Source: Anthoceros angustus (lineage: Eukaryota; Streptophyta; Anthocerotopsida; Anthocerotales; Anthocerotaceae). From it: 64,000 nt of DNA. Position numbers and translations under genes: made by a program. Positions within the stretch are counted from its first letter, which is position 1; each line of letters starts with the position of its first letter. Under the pieces are notes generated by a model that saw nothing but the letters and a program-made list of their open reading frames with translations, did no database searches and was not told where the DNA came from. The DNA lies in the NCBI GenBank assembly GCA_010909165.1, contig VJWM01000044.1, positions 1,116,001-1,180,000 of the forward strand. The letters run 5' to 3'. Below are positions 30,501 through 43,282 of this stretch, piece after piece.

Positions 30501-33449
30501 AGGTTTGTCAGAATCTGGCTGTTACCTTTCAAGTTACCTGATTTATCTAGCTAATTGCTGAGCTTGCCGTGTAACGTGAATTCCTGTCCATGTTGTCCTA
30601 GTGAGTTGTTGGCTAGGATGTCATTATCACATGTGGACTTCAGAGATGTAGCCTTCCCATGACATCATTCTCTGACAGGTGGTTGGAACACAACCCCAGC
30701 CTGAAGAGGACAAGAGGCCTTTGTCTTACGAGGTTTCCGCGCAGCCAAAGATGCACTCTAGTGATAGAGGTACAATGGTCGTAGAGCCTGGTCCGTTGGT
30801 CAACAGCATGTCAGCTGAAGATAAAGTACCCACCCCAGCATCTGGACTTGTCGGTCTTTTCTCAGCGGGTGGCGAGATTCAATTTGGTGGGTGGTGGTCT
30901 ACAAGTCCATCGTTGTTCTTTCTGCAAGATTTTTGTGGCCTACATTTCCAACCAACACCCTTTCAGACTCACTGTCTCTTTGCGCTTCCATCGGCCTGTG
31001 AGTTAAGTTATACGCTCTTTGACATGTGGTGGTGCAGGAGCAGTTATACCACCCACCTTGCTCATGCAAAGCAGTCAGGTCTGCACACCAGCTACTAGCG
31101 CTGTTACATCTGGCTCTCGGGGCTTCAGAGTTGATGGCACCAGTGATGGCTTTGAGCAACACATAAGTAAGCCTGAAAGGCAGAATGATTTGGCGAGCTT
31201 TTCCTCAAGGGGAAAGCGGACAAGAGGAAATGAGCTGATCATTGAGGTGGTGGAGGCAGGGGCAGGGGTTGGGGTTGGGACTGAGGCTGATGCTGAAGCT
31301 GAGGCTGAGGCTGAAGCAGAGGCAGCTGCCTCAGCAGTGGCAGTTGCTGCAATAAGCACTGATGATCCTTTCTCCCAGTCCCACCATGGTGATGCTCAGA
31401 GCTCAGTTTCTGGGCCTGCCATTGTAGCGACAGGAATGAAAGGCACTTACAGGCAATCAGTTCCAACAACAGGCTCCATCAGTAAGTGCATCTCATTGGT
31501 TAGGCAGCTGGAGCTTGGTTAACTAACGAGTTTTTGAAGCCTGTGTATGAACTTTTACTCTTGTTTGCTTAATCTGTTTGCTCGCAGCTGTCTCTTTGGT
31601 GCTGCCTGTCTGGGTTTCCTCTGTTTCTGTGAACCCTAACTGCTAGCAAGTATGGTTTCCAACTGTTTAGCAAAATTGGTGGTTTTCACCGCTTTCGCTC
31701 AACCTCGGTGGGTGTTTTCAGGCTTGAACATGGGCGCTCAACGAGTGGTACAGCCTCCCATGTCAGAGGACTCAGTGACTGTTGCACTGCCTCCAGACCT
31801 GTCTATTGATTCCTCCGCACTGCTTCGGGGTATTTCAGCCAGTCAGGGTCCATCAGTGCAGGTCTTTACTGGAATGCCTGGAGGCCAGTCTCCTTTCCCT
31901 GTGTCGGAGGTGGGAGCAATGTTGGGTGGTCCTGTCTTTGGATTCCAATCAGGGGAGGAAATGATCTCAGGACACCGGCAGGGAAAAGATGCCTCAGTTC
32001 TCGAGCATGGAGTTCCATCTGTTGGGCCTGGTGGCTGGCGTCAGCATGTGGGGGTAGCCGACTCTTTATATGGCACTCCGTCCTCAAGCTTTTCTGGGGC
32101 GGGGGCGTTCATGAATAGTGGGATGCCAAGCATGCAGGCTGCCCCACATATGTTGGCTGTGTACACTAATCCCTTTGCTCCTCTGAGCCAGTTCAGTCAT
32201 ATGGGATTTCTGCCCGCGTACCTAGCATCAGGCAAACAGCCTGATTGGAAGCATACTCCCATGAATTCAAGTACAGCCGTAGGGATGACCAACGAAGTTG
32301 GAGGACTTGTCAACATAGGTCCGAGCCAGCACAACTCAGGGGTATGCAGTCCTTTGGAGCAAAGCAATCCTGGTTCATTGAGACATGTTTCTCCTTCACC
32401 TGTGCTCTTTAGTAGGAACAGATCTACTTGGTTCCAGGTAAATACACTGGGATATTGATGTGGAGGTATGCGGGACAGCGACACCTTAGCTGGTTCCTAA
32501 GCTTTGCTGGGTGACGTTTCTAACTGATGTGTTTTTCCTGTGTATGCAGATGTCGGGTGCCGAAGTTCCAGTGCAATCCCAATGGTCTCATGTCCAAGGA
32601 CTTCCCTTGCATAACACGCACCTCCCTCCGTCGTTACTAAATTTTGCAATGTCATCAAGAGAGGTGCGAAATGCTCAAGCGAACTTGGAGTTCTTGCCTT
32701 CTCGGAGCATGGATGCTACTGGTGGATTGGGCCCGGTTGGGGTAAAAGGTGCAGCATCAAGTAATGGGCCCTTAAGGTCGGTTGATGCTACTGTTTCTCG
32801 GTTCCCAGATGAGCTTGGTTACCTAGTTCCCCCTCAAATGGCTGAATTGAGCTCTAATTTCAGCGAGCTCAAGCCACCAGGTGGGGTTATGAACAGTATG
32901 GGACCAGGAGTTGCTCCCAGCCGGATGCAGCGCAACAGGCGGCCTTCCAGAATTTCGCGAGGTGGTGATGGTCGGGGAACAGGTGCAAATGGTAGCGTGA
33001 AGGGCAGTAATGGAATTCTAGGATCAACTGGTGGGCACAGGGCAGTGGTTACAGATGGACTGCCCTCTCAGCATCTCCCTTCTCTGACCCACAATGAGCA
33101 GTACCCTTTTGGGCAGCCTATGGGAATGGTGGACCGAGGGGGTCTTATCCCTCAGGGTAGCGTTCCCAGAATGGGACTAAAAGGACACGGCTGGACTGGT
33201 CAGGTGAACCGAAAGGCTCAAGGTGCTGCTGGGAAGCAGCCCTCATTTGGTGATCAACGTCCTCAAGTGCAAGGTGGAGACAAGTTTTCTTCACCGACTG
33301 CGAGATTGAAACAGGTGTACGTGGTGAAGCCTTCTGCGCCTCCCTCGAAGAGGGTTGTCCCGGTGAATGGCACAGAGTCGGTAGGTCGCGCCAACATTTT
33401 TACCCCTAATGTGGGTGATCAGCAGGGTGGTGACACACTTGGTCGCTGA
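24565..33449 (+). CDS. MOS1: MOS1-like protein (BAT2_N domain, very large, low complexity)
   Basis: Homologue of plant MODIFIER OF SNC1, a nuclear regulator of gene expression in immunity. The start at 24,565 gives the BAT2_N opening (RFASVNLNKSYGK). The second half of that domain (GGGMVLLTRPQ, later KLAVPRPVNLPSLRREH) begins near 24,805 in the same frame, but an in-frame TAG at 24,757-24,759 lies between them. The main exon runs to about 29,940 with poly-Gln, many RE/RG-rich stretches and a Glu/Arg coiled coil (26,380-26,730). It ends with the conserved RSKRQMLNDRREQRERE motif. Following exons: about 30,073-30,268, 30,380-30,500, 30,679-30,887, 31,036-31,480 (with an alternating Glu/Ala run), 31,721-32,437 and 32,551-33,449, ending with FSSPTARLKQVYVVKPS. 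Domain order and tail fit MOS1. Exact exon ends are by eye. Confidence 0.85.
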
Positions 33450-35539
33450 ACGTGTATTGCACAAGTCTGTTTTAGTGTACATCATTTTGGTAGGCGGGTT
33501 ACTATCTCTCTTGACCACGACAGAGTCTACCCGGTTTGCAATTCTTTTTCCCCTACGCCCTTGCAGTCAGTTGCAAATCGCTTGTAGTTCCCGATGAATG
33601 GATTTTCTCCATGATTGCCCAGTTTTGTTCTGACAAGCGTTCTCTGAGCTTCTCTCCTTGGTAGGTTTGTGTGCAACTTTCTGCCACTGGCAATAACGGT
33701 TTGTGGCCCTAGCCCATTATGGGTAGTACCATACAAGGTTATCAATTAGCATTATGTTTGACTGGAATTAAAGGACCATAGCTACTTCTCCAGTCGTGAT
33801 TTTTGACGACAATTGATGCACCTGCGGATCTGGCTTCGTGGGAATCACTCCCGCAGTGCTGATCCGCGTTTTGATCTCCTCTGGTTTATATTGTGTGTCC
33901 GGTAAGGTGAGTTTCCATGCGGGGCACCCTGCGCTCAGGTTGGATACCTCCCGGGTCTCTTCATGGTTACGGAAATCGCAATCCCTCGTCACGAGACGTG
34001 TGATGTCCTCTCGTCTAGACTGTCTACGGGTAAGAAGTATAGAGAACGGAAGAGAGATTCGAGCGAGCTGAAGTCTCCAAAGAGTACGCGGGTGACAAAA
34101 TAGGGACCTGAAAAATCTGTAAACCCTGAACGCTTGAATGACTCAGGCTGAGCCGTTTTGGCGGTGTTTTCCGGTGCTTGAATTTTTTGGACTGTGATTT
34201 CCGGGGAGGGACAATGCAACACAATACATTAATGATACATTTTAAAATTCATTAATGTTGGATTCATACGGAGTCGAACGAGGAACTACCTCTCAAAAAT
34301 TGGAGAATTCAACCACCTGACTGATGTTGAGTGTCAATGAAGTGAGCTCAGGCCTGTGAGATTTGTGAGATTTGTGAGATTTCTCTACGCCCACGAGGTC
34401 CATAGCCATTGCATAGGCGGTGGTAGAATGGTAGGAACGAGATTGTTGTTGACTTTGCAACTGTGCTAAAGATTCTTTGCGGTTTCAAAAGCTCAAGCTG
34501 CTTGAGACAATGACCGAAACTTTAGCTGCAATGCAACATGCGAGTTGTCTTGGCTAATGCTACGCAATCCAATGCTATACAGGAAAGCATACCATCTAAT
34601 GTGACACGAAATAGTTCTTCTAAGGAGAATCCTCCGGCTCGCTTCTGTGGTGGTCTAGCTGTGGGGAGGAGATGGTAGCCCATTGTCGGGTGGTTATGGA
34701 GGTTTAAGAGGCTAATCTATAAGCCATGGCCCTAATGCGAGTTGAACTTCAGTTTTTTATGAAAGATACATCTTTCGTTTTCTCCCAAAATGCTTTATTT
34801 TGATAGCAAATTTGAATACTTATATTCGAAGTCCTGCACTGGGATTTTTGACCAACCTTGTAGGCCACAAACAATGGGCGACCCTGCACATTGCGGACAC
34901 GAGGACATGATGTTCTTATAAGAGGTGGCTTTATGAGACCAAAGCCCCTCTAGCCCCACCGGATCAGTGCTGCGGATGTTTAATCGTGGACTTCCAATGA
35001 ACCCATGTGTGGATGTCACTCATTGAAGGGAGGACTTTTCCCAAAAATCATGTGTCATAGCCCACTAAATAAGTGCATGTCTCATAGCACTATAGCTTAT
35101 GCTCCTTAACATTTAATTGTGGAGTTCCAATGAACCCATGTGTTGTTGTCACTCTTTGACATTAGCCACTAGATGAGTGCATGCTTCGTGGCACTATAGT
35201 TTGTGCTATCCCGGTTAGATAACCATGGAGAAATTGTTAAACCCACGGGAGAGATTGAGGGCTGAGGTTTTGACGGAATCAGAAGAAAGTTAGACCAATC
35301 GATCCATAAACTCGAGCGGATTGTACACTAGAATTCCTAGAAATTTAAAAAATAAATTATTTGAGTTATAGTAAAAAAAATTCACTTTTTTAGAGAAACT
35401 TTAGCATGCCTCGATACGGACCCGTCTTGCCTTAAGGTTCCGTCGTGATGAGGTTGTTCAGGTTCCGTCCTGATGAGGTTGTTGAGGTTTAGGATTGTGT
35501 GCCTTTAGGACAAATTTGGAACTAAGAATTCTACAATTA

Positions 35540-35665
35540 AACACAGTTATAGCGACAATATCCATCGAAGTAGTTATAACGACAGTATGCATCGAAGTAA
35601 TTATAACGACCTGTATCCATCCACCGAAGTAGTTATAGCGACTGTATCCATCAATGTTCCCTAAT
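35540..35665. repeat. Tandem repeat, about 35-38 bp, three to four copies
   Basis: Degenerate copies of gttata.cgacagtatccatc followed by gaagta repeat in tandem, ending near 35,660. Confidence 0.75.
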
Positions 35666-35837
35666 GTGCCCTAAGGTTCTCCATCAATAGATCTTGTATT
35701 GCAACGGATACAGACAATATGTAATAAGACACCTATCCGACTATATGTGAGCTTAACCATTCTAGTTAGGAGCAAGAACATCTTAACATCTTTACCCTTG
35801 TTTAGATTAATCTTATTAGCATTTACTGGTAAAATAG

Positions 35838-35965
35838 TCATGTCTTGCACTTCATGCAAACTCTTGCACTTCATGCAAACTCTTGCACTTCATGCGAACT
35901 CTTGCACTTCATGCAAACTCTTGCACTTCATGCAAACTCTTACACTTCATGTGAACTCTTACATC
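35838..35965. repeat. 19-bp tandem repeat, about six copies
   Basis: The unit cttgcacttcatgcaaact is repeated with a period of 19 bases. The outer copies carry substitutions (gcgaact, ttacacttcatgtgaact). The unit contains the short inverted motif gca...tgc, but there are no unique spacers. Confidence 0.9.
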
Positions 35966-37011
35966 ATTTCAACCCTAGAGACCACCATCAATATCGTATC
36001 ATATCCTGTAGTATTATATTATATTATGTCGTTTCATATTGAATCAAGATTTTAGAATTAAATATATTTAGGATGAATATATTCCATAATTGCTGATCCA
36101 CTATGTGTACCTACTTGATTGAAAACACGCAAACAAGAAGATTGGCTCGTTAAAGGAGAAGGCGGGAAGAAGTGAAAAGTACAGGAGCGGTTTTGCACGC
36201 ATAGTCCGGTTTTCGGCTTGGAGAAAATCTGGGAAGGCCTTAAACGTTTAACTTAGATACAGACGGGGTCCACAGTACAGAAAAATTCAAAATCGGTGTG
36301 AAGAAGCGAAGCGTATGAGGTATACGGGAAGGGGAGGGAAGATTGGTTGTTTTCTCGAAGCTAGCACGCGATGGCCTGACTTGGCATCTCTTTCTCTCTC
36401 CACCTTCCTCGCGCTGGACTGCTGGAGAGACAGCAGCTGGGCTGGCCTCATCCAGGCTCCGACAACGCCTAGGCCTTGCTGGTCGTGTGTTGCAAGCCAG
36501 TCTACATACATCGTTGCTGCTGCTGTTGTTCGTAGGGCAGATTTGCCACTCTCCGGCCGCGCTGCAAACTCTCGCACACGTAGTCTCTGACTGCACGGGA
36601 CATGCGTCTGGTCAGGCGGCTGCAGGTACGGCCAAAGGCACGGCCTCAGGCTGCGGCTTCCATGCAGTGACAGGGCGGGAAGGACGGTGGAACGGCGGCG
36701 GTGGCGGCGGCGGCGGCTCGCCGGGCCATGGTTTGTCAAAGGCGGGGCTGGGGCATTGAGCATGAGTAGGTTGAGTCGCAGGGGACCATGTCTGTGCAGG
36801 AGCAGGAGGCGGGGACATGTTCCCGGGTCTAGAGCGCATTGCTATGGCCCTGTAACTGCTGGCTTCAGCCGCTGGTTACCACGGCTGGTGTTTCTCTAGG
36901 GATCCCTAGGCCAAGAGGGGTGCGAGGGAGCCGCGGAGCAGCTGATCTGTCGGTTCTTGAATTCCGGGGCCCTGCCTTCCTGCGAGCTGGCTCGCTACAT
37001 AGGTTTGGCAG

Positions 37012-38662
37012 ATGGCGAAAGGGAGAGCGGCCAAGAAATACGTGGATTCTTACACGGTAAAGGGCACGACAAAGGTTGTTAGAGGTATGGCGTACTTGCC
37101 CTTGCTGTTTTGTTTGATTTAGTCGTCTTGCTCACCATTTGGTAATCGCAAGAACGTCGGGCCGTGCAGCTGGAGATTGTGTGCTTATGCGGGCAGCGGA
37201 CCCAGACAAGCCCGCTTACGTAGCTAGGATAGAGAGGATAGAGGTTGATGTGAGGAACAATTACAAGGTTCGGGTGCGATGGTATTACCGGCCGGAGGAG
37301 TCTATGGGGGGGAGGCGGCAGTTCCATGGGGCTAAGGAGTTGTTTCTGTCGGACCACTACGACGTGCAGAGTGCGGAATCTATTGAGGGAAAATGCACTG
37401 TGCACTCCTTTAAGAACTATACGAAGCTTGAGAGCGTTGGCACTGATGATTACTTCAGCCGCTTTGACTACAAGGCGTCGACAGGAGAGTTCAACCCGGA
37501 TAGGGTTGCCGTGTATGTCTCTCTGTTCTTAACCGGCCATGTTTGCGTGTAGTCCTATTTTTGAGCTTGATTATGCCTCGCTTCGTCGTGCTTGTGTTTG
37601 GCAGACGTGCGTGCTTGGGCGTGACGTGAGCCCGCTGTGTCTGTGCAACTGATGATGTGGTTCGACCTTGCGAGACGCAGATATTGTAAATGCGAAATGC
37701 CCTACAATCCTGATGATCTGATGGTGCAGTGCGAAGCGTGTAAGGACTGGTATGTACCCTTTTACATTGCCGGTGATTTGGGTTCCATATTTTTTTCAGT
37801 TCTGCGTTGGGGAGAGGTGGAGGAGCTACTGAAATGTGTGCACTGCAGTGGACGCTGCACCTCTACCCTGATACTTCTTGTCGTCCTTGTATGTTTAGGT
37901 TCCATCCTACCTGCATGAACATAACGACAGAGCAGGTGAAAAAAATGGAGCATTTCCTCTGTCCTGACTGCGAGGCGCAAGTTGCTGAAAAGAAGGGTAA
38001 AACCTTAAACAAGGCGTCACCTCCTCCTGATACCCCTAAGGTATTCTTGGTTTCGTGACTTGGGCTAGCCGTTGAATGTCTGGCAGTTGCTTGCCTATTC
38101 ATTGCACGATGATTGGTTGCTTGGATGAATCACTTAAGTCCAATAGATGGCTGTGGCATGGAGGTTGACTGTAAGAGAGTTCAGTGTGGATGGAGTTTCA
38201 GCTCCCTCTCGCAGACCTTCACTAAACTTCAAATGTCTGTACAGACAACGTGGGCTTGAAAATTTTGTTTGCATCTGTTCTTGTGTGGTGGGGAACAAGA
38301 TCGTGAGATACACTAATACTAACTCTGTTCTAAGGATTTTAGGTTCACGGCCGGCCTACTTGTGACACACCCATTTATGTAATTATACTGGACTCAGACC
38401 GTTGTGGTCTAAGCTTTTGTGTTTTCATTAAATCACATTTGAATGCACTGTTCGCAAACATTGATGCTGGTTGGAGTCACATCAGGAATAGAGTTGCTGA
38501 GACAGGACTGGGATTTGCAGTGTTGATTTCTGTCTTCCTTTTTCAGCTGAAGATGACTTTGCCGAGCTTTGTCCTAACCTTGTTGATGTTGCGGCTGAAC
38601 GCAGTCAGAAGCCAAGCGACGTAAGAGATGACCGAGGAAAGATCGTATGTGTGCCAGCATGA
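37012..38662 (+). CDS. EBS: EBS/SHL-type BAH-PHD histone reader
   Basis: Nuclear chromatin reader related to Arabidopsis EARLY BOLTING IN SHORT DAYS and SHORT LIFE, in which BAH binds H3K27me3 and PHD binds H3K4me. Exons: 37,012-37,084, 37,170-37,512, 37,681-37,749, 37,899-37,996 or 38,040, and 38,547-38,662. The protein opens [18 protein letters not shown]. The BAH part includes [41 protein letters not shown] and DRVAVYCKC. The PHD finger shows the Cys/His ligands in [15 protein letters not shown] and FLCPDC. Using the donor at 37,997 the frame totals 232 aa and ends with an acidic tail ([11 protein letters not shown]). Using the donor at 38,041 it is about 234 aa with a hydrophobic tail ending at 38,624. 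Both lengths are near the family's usual 220-235. Confidence 0.9.
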
Positions 38663-41271
38663 TGATGAAGCAAGAAAGTGACTTATCTGGCAACAAAGGC
38701 TTCCCGCACGAGTTTTGTGCAACCTTGTAGTTTGAGCTGCGATAAGGAAAGTGTTGATGGATACAACGGCATTGATGGGCTGTGGAGCAGGACGAGAACT
38801 TCTGAAGTGATGACCCGACTGAGTCGGGCGCTCTATGTTTCTGGCTTCAGACCTGCAGCGGGGAATTTGGGAAGCTCCCTGCTGGTATGGGTGTGTCTCT
38901 AAGAAACGTTTTCCGACCCCGGCTCATTCTCTGTACTCTTATTATTTGTGGTAAATAGGGATCGTCACTTCAAAGAAGTGGTGAATTTGTTCAGGTGCCC
39001 AGAGTCCTCTGCCTCCGGGCCTCAGCAGTAGCGAGCAAGACAATTACGCAGATTTTCTCAAGGTAGTTCCTTTTTGACACTCTAATCATCGAACTTAGCA
39101 ATTTCAGTAGAATTCTAGTACCTATATATGTAGGTCCATGGGTAGTAGGTACGAAAGATGAAAGTACAGCTGGCATGGCTCCGCACGGAACTAGGTGCAC
39201 AACTTTGGTCGTCAATTCTACCTGTGAAAAGGGACATCGAATGTTGTTCATTAACTTTATGTCAAAAGTTATTATTATTTTAGTATTAGATAATCGATCA
39301 ATCAATTAATATTATTATCAGAATATTAGGTTTTTTATTTTGCTCTCTATTTTTCTAAGGTAATCAAGGGAGTCACAGACCCAAGCAATGTCCGAGCATA
39401 ACCCCCTCATTTAAGATGAATAAGAGCAATGGACCTAGGCAATCTCAATTATCACAATGAAGGTCAATTAGTCTTCTAAGCATACAAGCATGGTTTCTTA
39501 TCAAGGTGATTGTAAGATGTTATGATCTTCTAAATGTAGCTATAGGCACTACACAAGGTGATTGTAAGATGTTATGATCTTCTAAATGTAGTAGAACATA
39601 AGTGCCCGTGCGATGTTGTCACATGGACTTTTTGCCTATCATGAGAACCGTGAGTTGGTGGTGCATTGAATTGCATAGCACAACAACCTTTGGGATTCTC
39701 ATGCTCATTTAGCTTTGGCAGGTCTACCTGCCTCCTCTTCCTTCCTTTAGGAGCCAACTTCCAGCAGGTCTGCTCCGTATTTGATTTTTAAGCTAGACTA
39801 TATAGATTAATATCGTTTGAACACCATTGATGTGTTGTTGCAATATTTTTCTGCGTGTTTTAACCCTCTGCTAATTTCAAAAGGGAAGAGCATGTCATTA
39901 AAAAAAGGGTTTGCTTAAAGATGCTGCGAGATGTTCTCGAAAACCTTCTTTAATGATAGAATTCTTAAGACACGCTTTATTATACTCTTTGGCATGTAAC
40001 AAATAACAAAGTAGTAGCACGTTCCCATAAGCCTTTATGGAGGCTTATCTCAAGCTTCAAAAATCAATCGGAGCTTAAAAATTTCAAGCATGCAAAACCA
40101 CAAATGGAATTGACAATTGTAAAGGGTAGGTGGTCAATCTATAATATTTTTGGAAACTGAATTGTAACATTCTTCATATGTTGCTTGAAAGATTTCATTA
40201 CGACGATTTGTTATATAGAACCTCTAAAAAAAATAAAATTTAAGAGTTCTCTTTAGCCTGCTAAACAAGTTGTGGCACCAGGGAAAAATAAGGATAAACC
40301 TAATTTTGTAATTCAACAAGGTTGATTTATATGTAGCTCACTCACCCTGGCAAGTGTGCGCATCTTCTAGACAAGAGTTGAACACTAGCTTAATTGAACT
40401 TCTAAGTACCAATTGTGTATAGAGAGATAAAGCCTCTAAACACTAATTAATAATTAAAAATATTATCCATAGCGACATGAAACTCCCTAACTTTACTTCA
40501 CTTTATTTTTACATGTTTTAAAAGCTCGCACTAGGGAACTTAATATGTGCCATGACAGCGAAGACGTAACCTAGGCTTTTTTAGTACATGTGATTTTGTC
40601 TTTGCGCCATTTCCTTTCGTCTTGTTTTAGTATTTGACTGTAGGGTCAAAAACTATTCGACAAATATGGGAAAAATTGTTATTGACAAATATGGAAAAAA
40701 CTGTTCTTGGACAAATATGAAAATGTAGAATGGACGTAAGTATCTTTATTAATGACATTTTTTACTATTACTGGATTATTTTTTGAGTTTGGTTGTTGTG
40801 TTAAGGCGGCACATGGTAGTGGCATGTGGTAGTTTCAACATATGTTCTGATAGTTTGTTTTTGTGGAAACGGGTTTTGTTGGGGGACTATTAATAAATTG
40901 TAAGAATTATATATTTACACTAAAGAGCTTCTACACTGCTGATGTATTCTTTGAAAACTAATATTAAAAAATATAATTGAATAAATAAATCATTTTTAAT
41001 CTTAAATATTTCCAAGTATAGAAAACCAATTATAACCAAGTTAGATATTCAACTTAAATAAGTTTTTGAAAAATCCAGTGGTTAAAGAATAATCCTCAGT
41101 CCACATCAAAATTCATTCGAAATTCATTCGAAATTCATTCGAATAATTTCTTTGAAATCAAAAAATATATGGAAAGATGTATAGTGTTCTAGAATAATGC
41201 TAGCAACTTCTTGGATATCAAGGGATGTGTCGACAAGTATACTATCTTCTTTGATATCCACGACTATAGCC
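38663..41271. other. AT-rich intergenic region
   Basis: About 2.6 kb without a supportable gene. From about 39,240 it is strongly AT-rich with stops in all frames. A short tandem duplication at 39,502-39,595 is listed separately. The end may include the 3' UTR of the SWEET gene, which runs in from the right on the minus strand; a triple attcattcgaa motif lies at about 41,109-41,142. Confidence 0.6.
39502..39595. repeat. Direct duplication of about 38 bp
   Basis: The stretch caaggtgattgtaagatgtt through cttctaaatgtag occurs twice, separated by 15 bases (ctataggcactacac). The copies are identical by eye. Confidence 0.9.
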
Positions 41272-42624
41272 TCATGCATGAAGCTGCTCTTTAACATCAA
41301 CCACAACCGCTGTAGAGCCATCTGCTATAGGTGCAGGTTCGACGGGTTGAATGGGGTTTTTTCGATATACATAGTAAAGAGTAACTTGAATAACCCCCAA
41401 GAAGAAACCTAATCCGTTTGGAATCTGTATGTCATAAAAAAATAATTTTTAGATTAAAACCTTGCCCAAATAAGCCAAATATCTTACATATATTTATAAA
41501 TAAACCTATAATAAAAGTTTTAAAACTTACCAAAATGTATGGATCAAAGTACCCGGGCATGATGGCATACAAGCTCCAAACCAAACCATTTGCGATTAAT
41601 GTGATTGATAAATAAAGAGGTAAAGATTCTGCGCTCTTGGTACGAATGACCTTTCTCTGCATTTAACAATTAGTAGCTTTATCAAATCACATTGAGGTTT
41701 ATCAATCTCTTCCACTACATGTACATATTTAGATATCCCCATATAACAAAACATAGAAAGAGTTCAAATGGATTGCTCGTACCAGTACACTTAAAGGTGA
41801 TGCGTACATCAAAGTACAGAAGATAACACAAATGAGACCCATGATGAGCTTTCTCTCGCTAGTCTTGTGTACAGCCAACAATACGGGTAAAACCACCGCC
41901 AAAGAAATAGTTACCACTATAGTGAACATCTCCGCGATTTGAGCCTACACACGATGCAATGTAATAGGAGCTAAATATATGAGCGTATTATACTACACTA
42001 CTCATAACAATAATAATAATTAATCAAAGATGAGAAGCTCAAAAAATAGACACTACAACAACAACAAACCCGAATTTTGCGTCTCGCGTAATAAAAAAAG
42101 ATGGCAATATAAATAAGTTGCATAACAACTCCGATTCCATTGATAGTGTACACCAAGGTGCCATCCTTTTGAATTTTTTTTGATCCATAAAAGACCCAAA
42201 ACACACAATTGAGGAGGGTGCAAAGATACGTGACAGGAGAGTATTGCAAAGTAGTAGAGCTCTTATACATCTCATAGAAAATTTGTCTACATTCACCCAA
42301 CATCATCAAAGTCAATCCTAAGCCAACATATCATCATGATGAAGAAACGGCTATAAAAACCTTTTATTCATAGAAGAGTTAATAGAACTCACAGAGGTGA
42401 TAAAAAGATGCTTAGTGATGTCACATTACCTATCTCACATTTAACATAATTAATTAAGTTAACAAAAAATCATAACAATACACACCAAAAATATGAAACA
42501 CAAGTTAAGGAACTTTTAAATTCGACCTCAATACCTATACAATAATTTCAGAAAATTATGATTACTCACCAATAATACCAAACACAAGCCGAGCAATTCG
42601 AGCATGGTCGTGAGCTCCAGTCAT
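41272..42624 (-). CDS. SWEET: SWEET sugar transporter (two MtN3/saliva triple-helix bundles)
   Basis: Membrane uniporter for sucrose or hexoses. Five exons splice cleanly with GT-AG borders: 42,624-42,570, 42,317-42,070, 41,944-41,783, 41,656-41,531 and 41,424-41,272. This gives 247 aa, normal for the family. The start is MTGAHDHARIARLVFGIIG. The first MtN3 repeat contains SPVTYLCTLLNCVFWVFYG and VYTINGIGVVMQLIY. The linker helix follows (AEMFTIVVTISLAVVLPVL). The second repeat contains ASPLSVL, RTKSAESLPLYLS, ANGLVWSLYA and IPNGLGFFLGVIQV. The usual Pro and Asn positions of both repeats are present. The short cytosolic tail ends KEQLHA. Subclade and substrate cannot be decided. A short-period repeat array sits just upstream of the start codon. 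Confidence 0.9.
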
Positions 42625-42649
42625 GTTTCTAGAGGAGTTTATATCAGTC

Positions 42650-42815
42650 ACAGAGCTAATCAGAGCTTCAAAGACAATAGACGCACAAATCAGAATGGCA
42701 GAAGCAAAGACAATAGACGCACAAATCAACCACAGAGCTAATCAGAGCTTCAAAGACAATAGACGCACAAATCAGAATGGCAGAAGCAAAGACAATAGAC
42801 GCACAAATCAACCTA
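42650..42815. repeat. 82-bp tandem duplication with a 24-bp core in four copies
   Basis: Two copies of an 82-base unit start at 42,650 and 42,732 (acagagctaatcagagcttc). Inside them caaagacaatagacgcacaa occurs four times. The array begins 26 bases upstream of the SWEET start codon, so it probably lies in that gene's 5' UTR or core promoter. Confidence 0.9.
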
Positions 42816-43080
42816 CGAATGACAGAAGATTATTCAGGTCTAGAGGAGAGCCTAATGGTTGGAGAGTTAATCCGACATACAAATTAGCCCACAAATGATA
42901 TGTGGACATCTTATAACACCATCACCCATTGAATTAGAAACTTTTTGATTATAAGAATTTTTAAACAAGACTGAATTTCAGATGTCCAAAATAAACATCT
43001 ACTTTTATAGGACTCTCAAATATTATCCAAATTTAAAATATTTTATGTGGCCTACAATGTATATTCCCATACAGGTAGGG

Positions 43081-43282
43081 TTCTTTAGATAGAACTTCTA
43101 AACACATTTTGAGAGGCTCGATATGGTCAGTCTTGTTGTGATAGAACTTCTATATACATTTTGAAGAGGCTCGATTTGGTCGTGTTCTTTTGATAGAACT
43201 TCTATATTCATTTTGAAGAGGCTCGATTTGGTCGTTTTCTTTTGATAGAACTTCCAGACACATTTGAGAGGCTCGATTTGGC
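43081..43282. repeat. 52-54-bp tandem repeat, four copies
   Basis: Copies begin at 43,088, 43,142, 43,194 and 43,246 with tagaacttct or tagaacttcc and share gaggctcgatttgg. The last copy is truncated. The array ends about 135 bases before the MOZART1 start codon and lies between two divergent genes. Confidence 0.9.

Larger units (their letters stand above)
33450..37011. other. Intergenic region with short duplications; EBS promoter at right
   Basis: No convincing exon was found. Bases 33,450-34,230 are probably the MOS1 3' flank. A diverged duplication of about 110-125 bases covers 34,978-35,215 (taat.gtgga.ttccaatgaa recurs). Bases 35,430-35,490 hold a 27-base doublet (aggttccgtc.tgatgaggtt). 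Two further arrays are listed separately. Bases 36,240-37,010 are GC-richer with open frames on both strands; these look like compositional frames upstream of the EBS/SHL gene. Confidence 0.55.

Noticed and set aside
35838-35965. Possible CRISPR-like array
   Set aside because: The 19-base units are back to back with no unique spacers, and the window is plainly eukaryotic.
36240-36763. Minus-strand ORFs of 118 and 158 codons upstream of EBS
   Set aside because: No family motif, overlapping frames on both strands and local GC-rich composition suggest chance frames in a promoter region.
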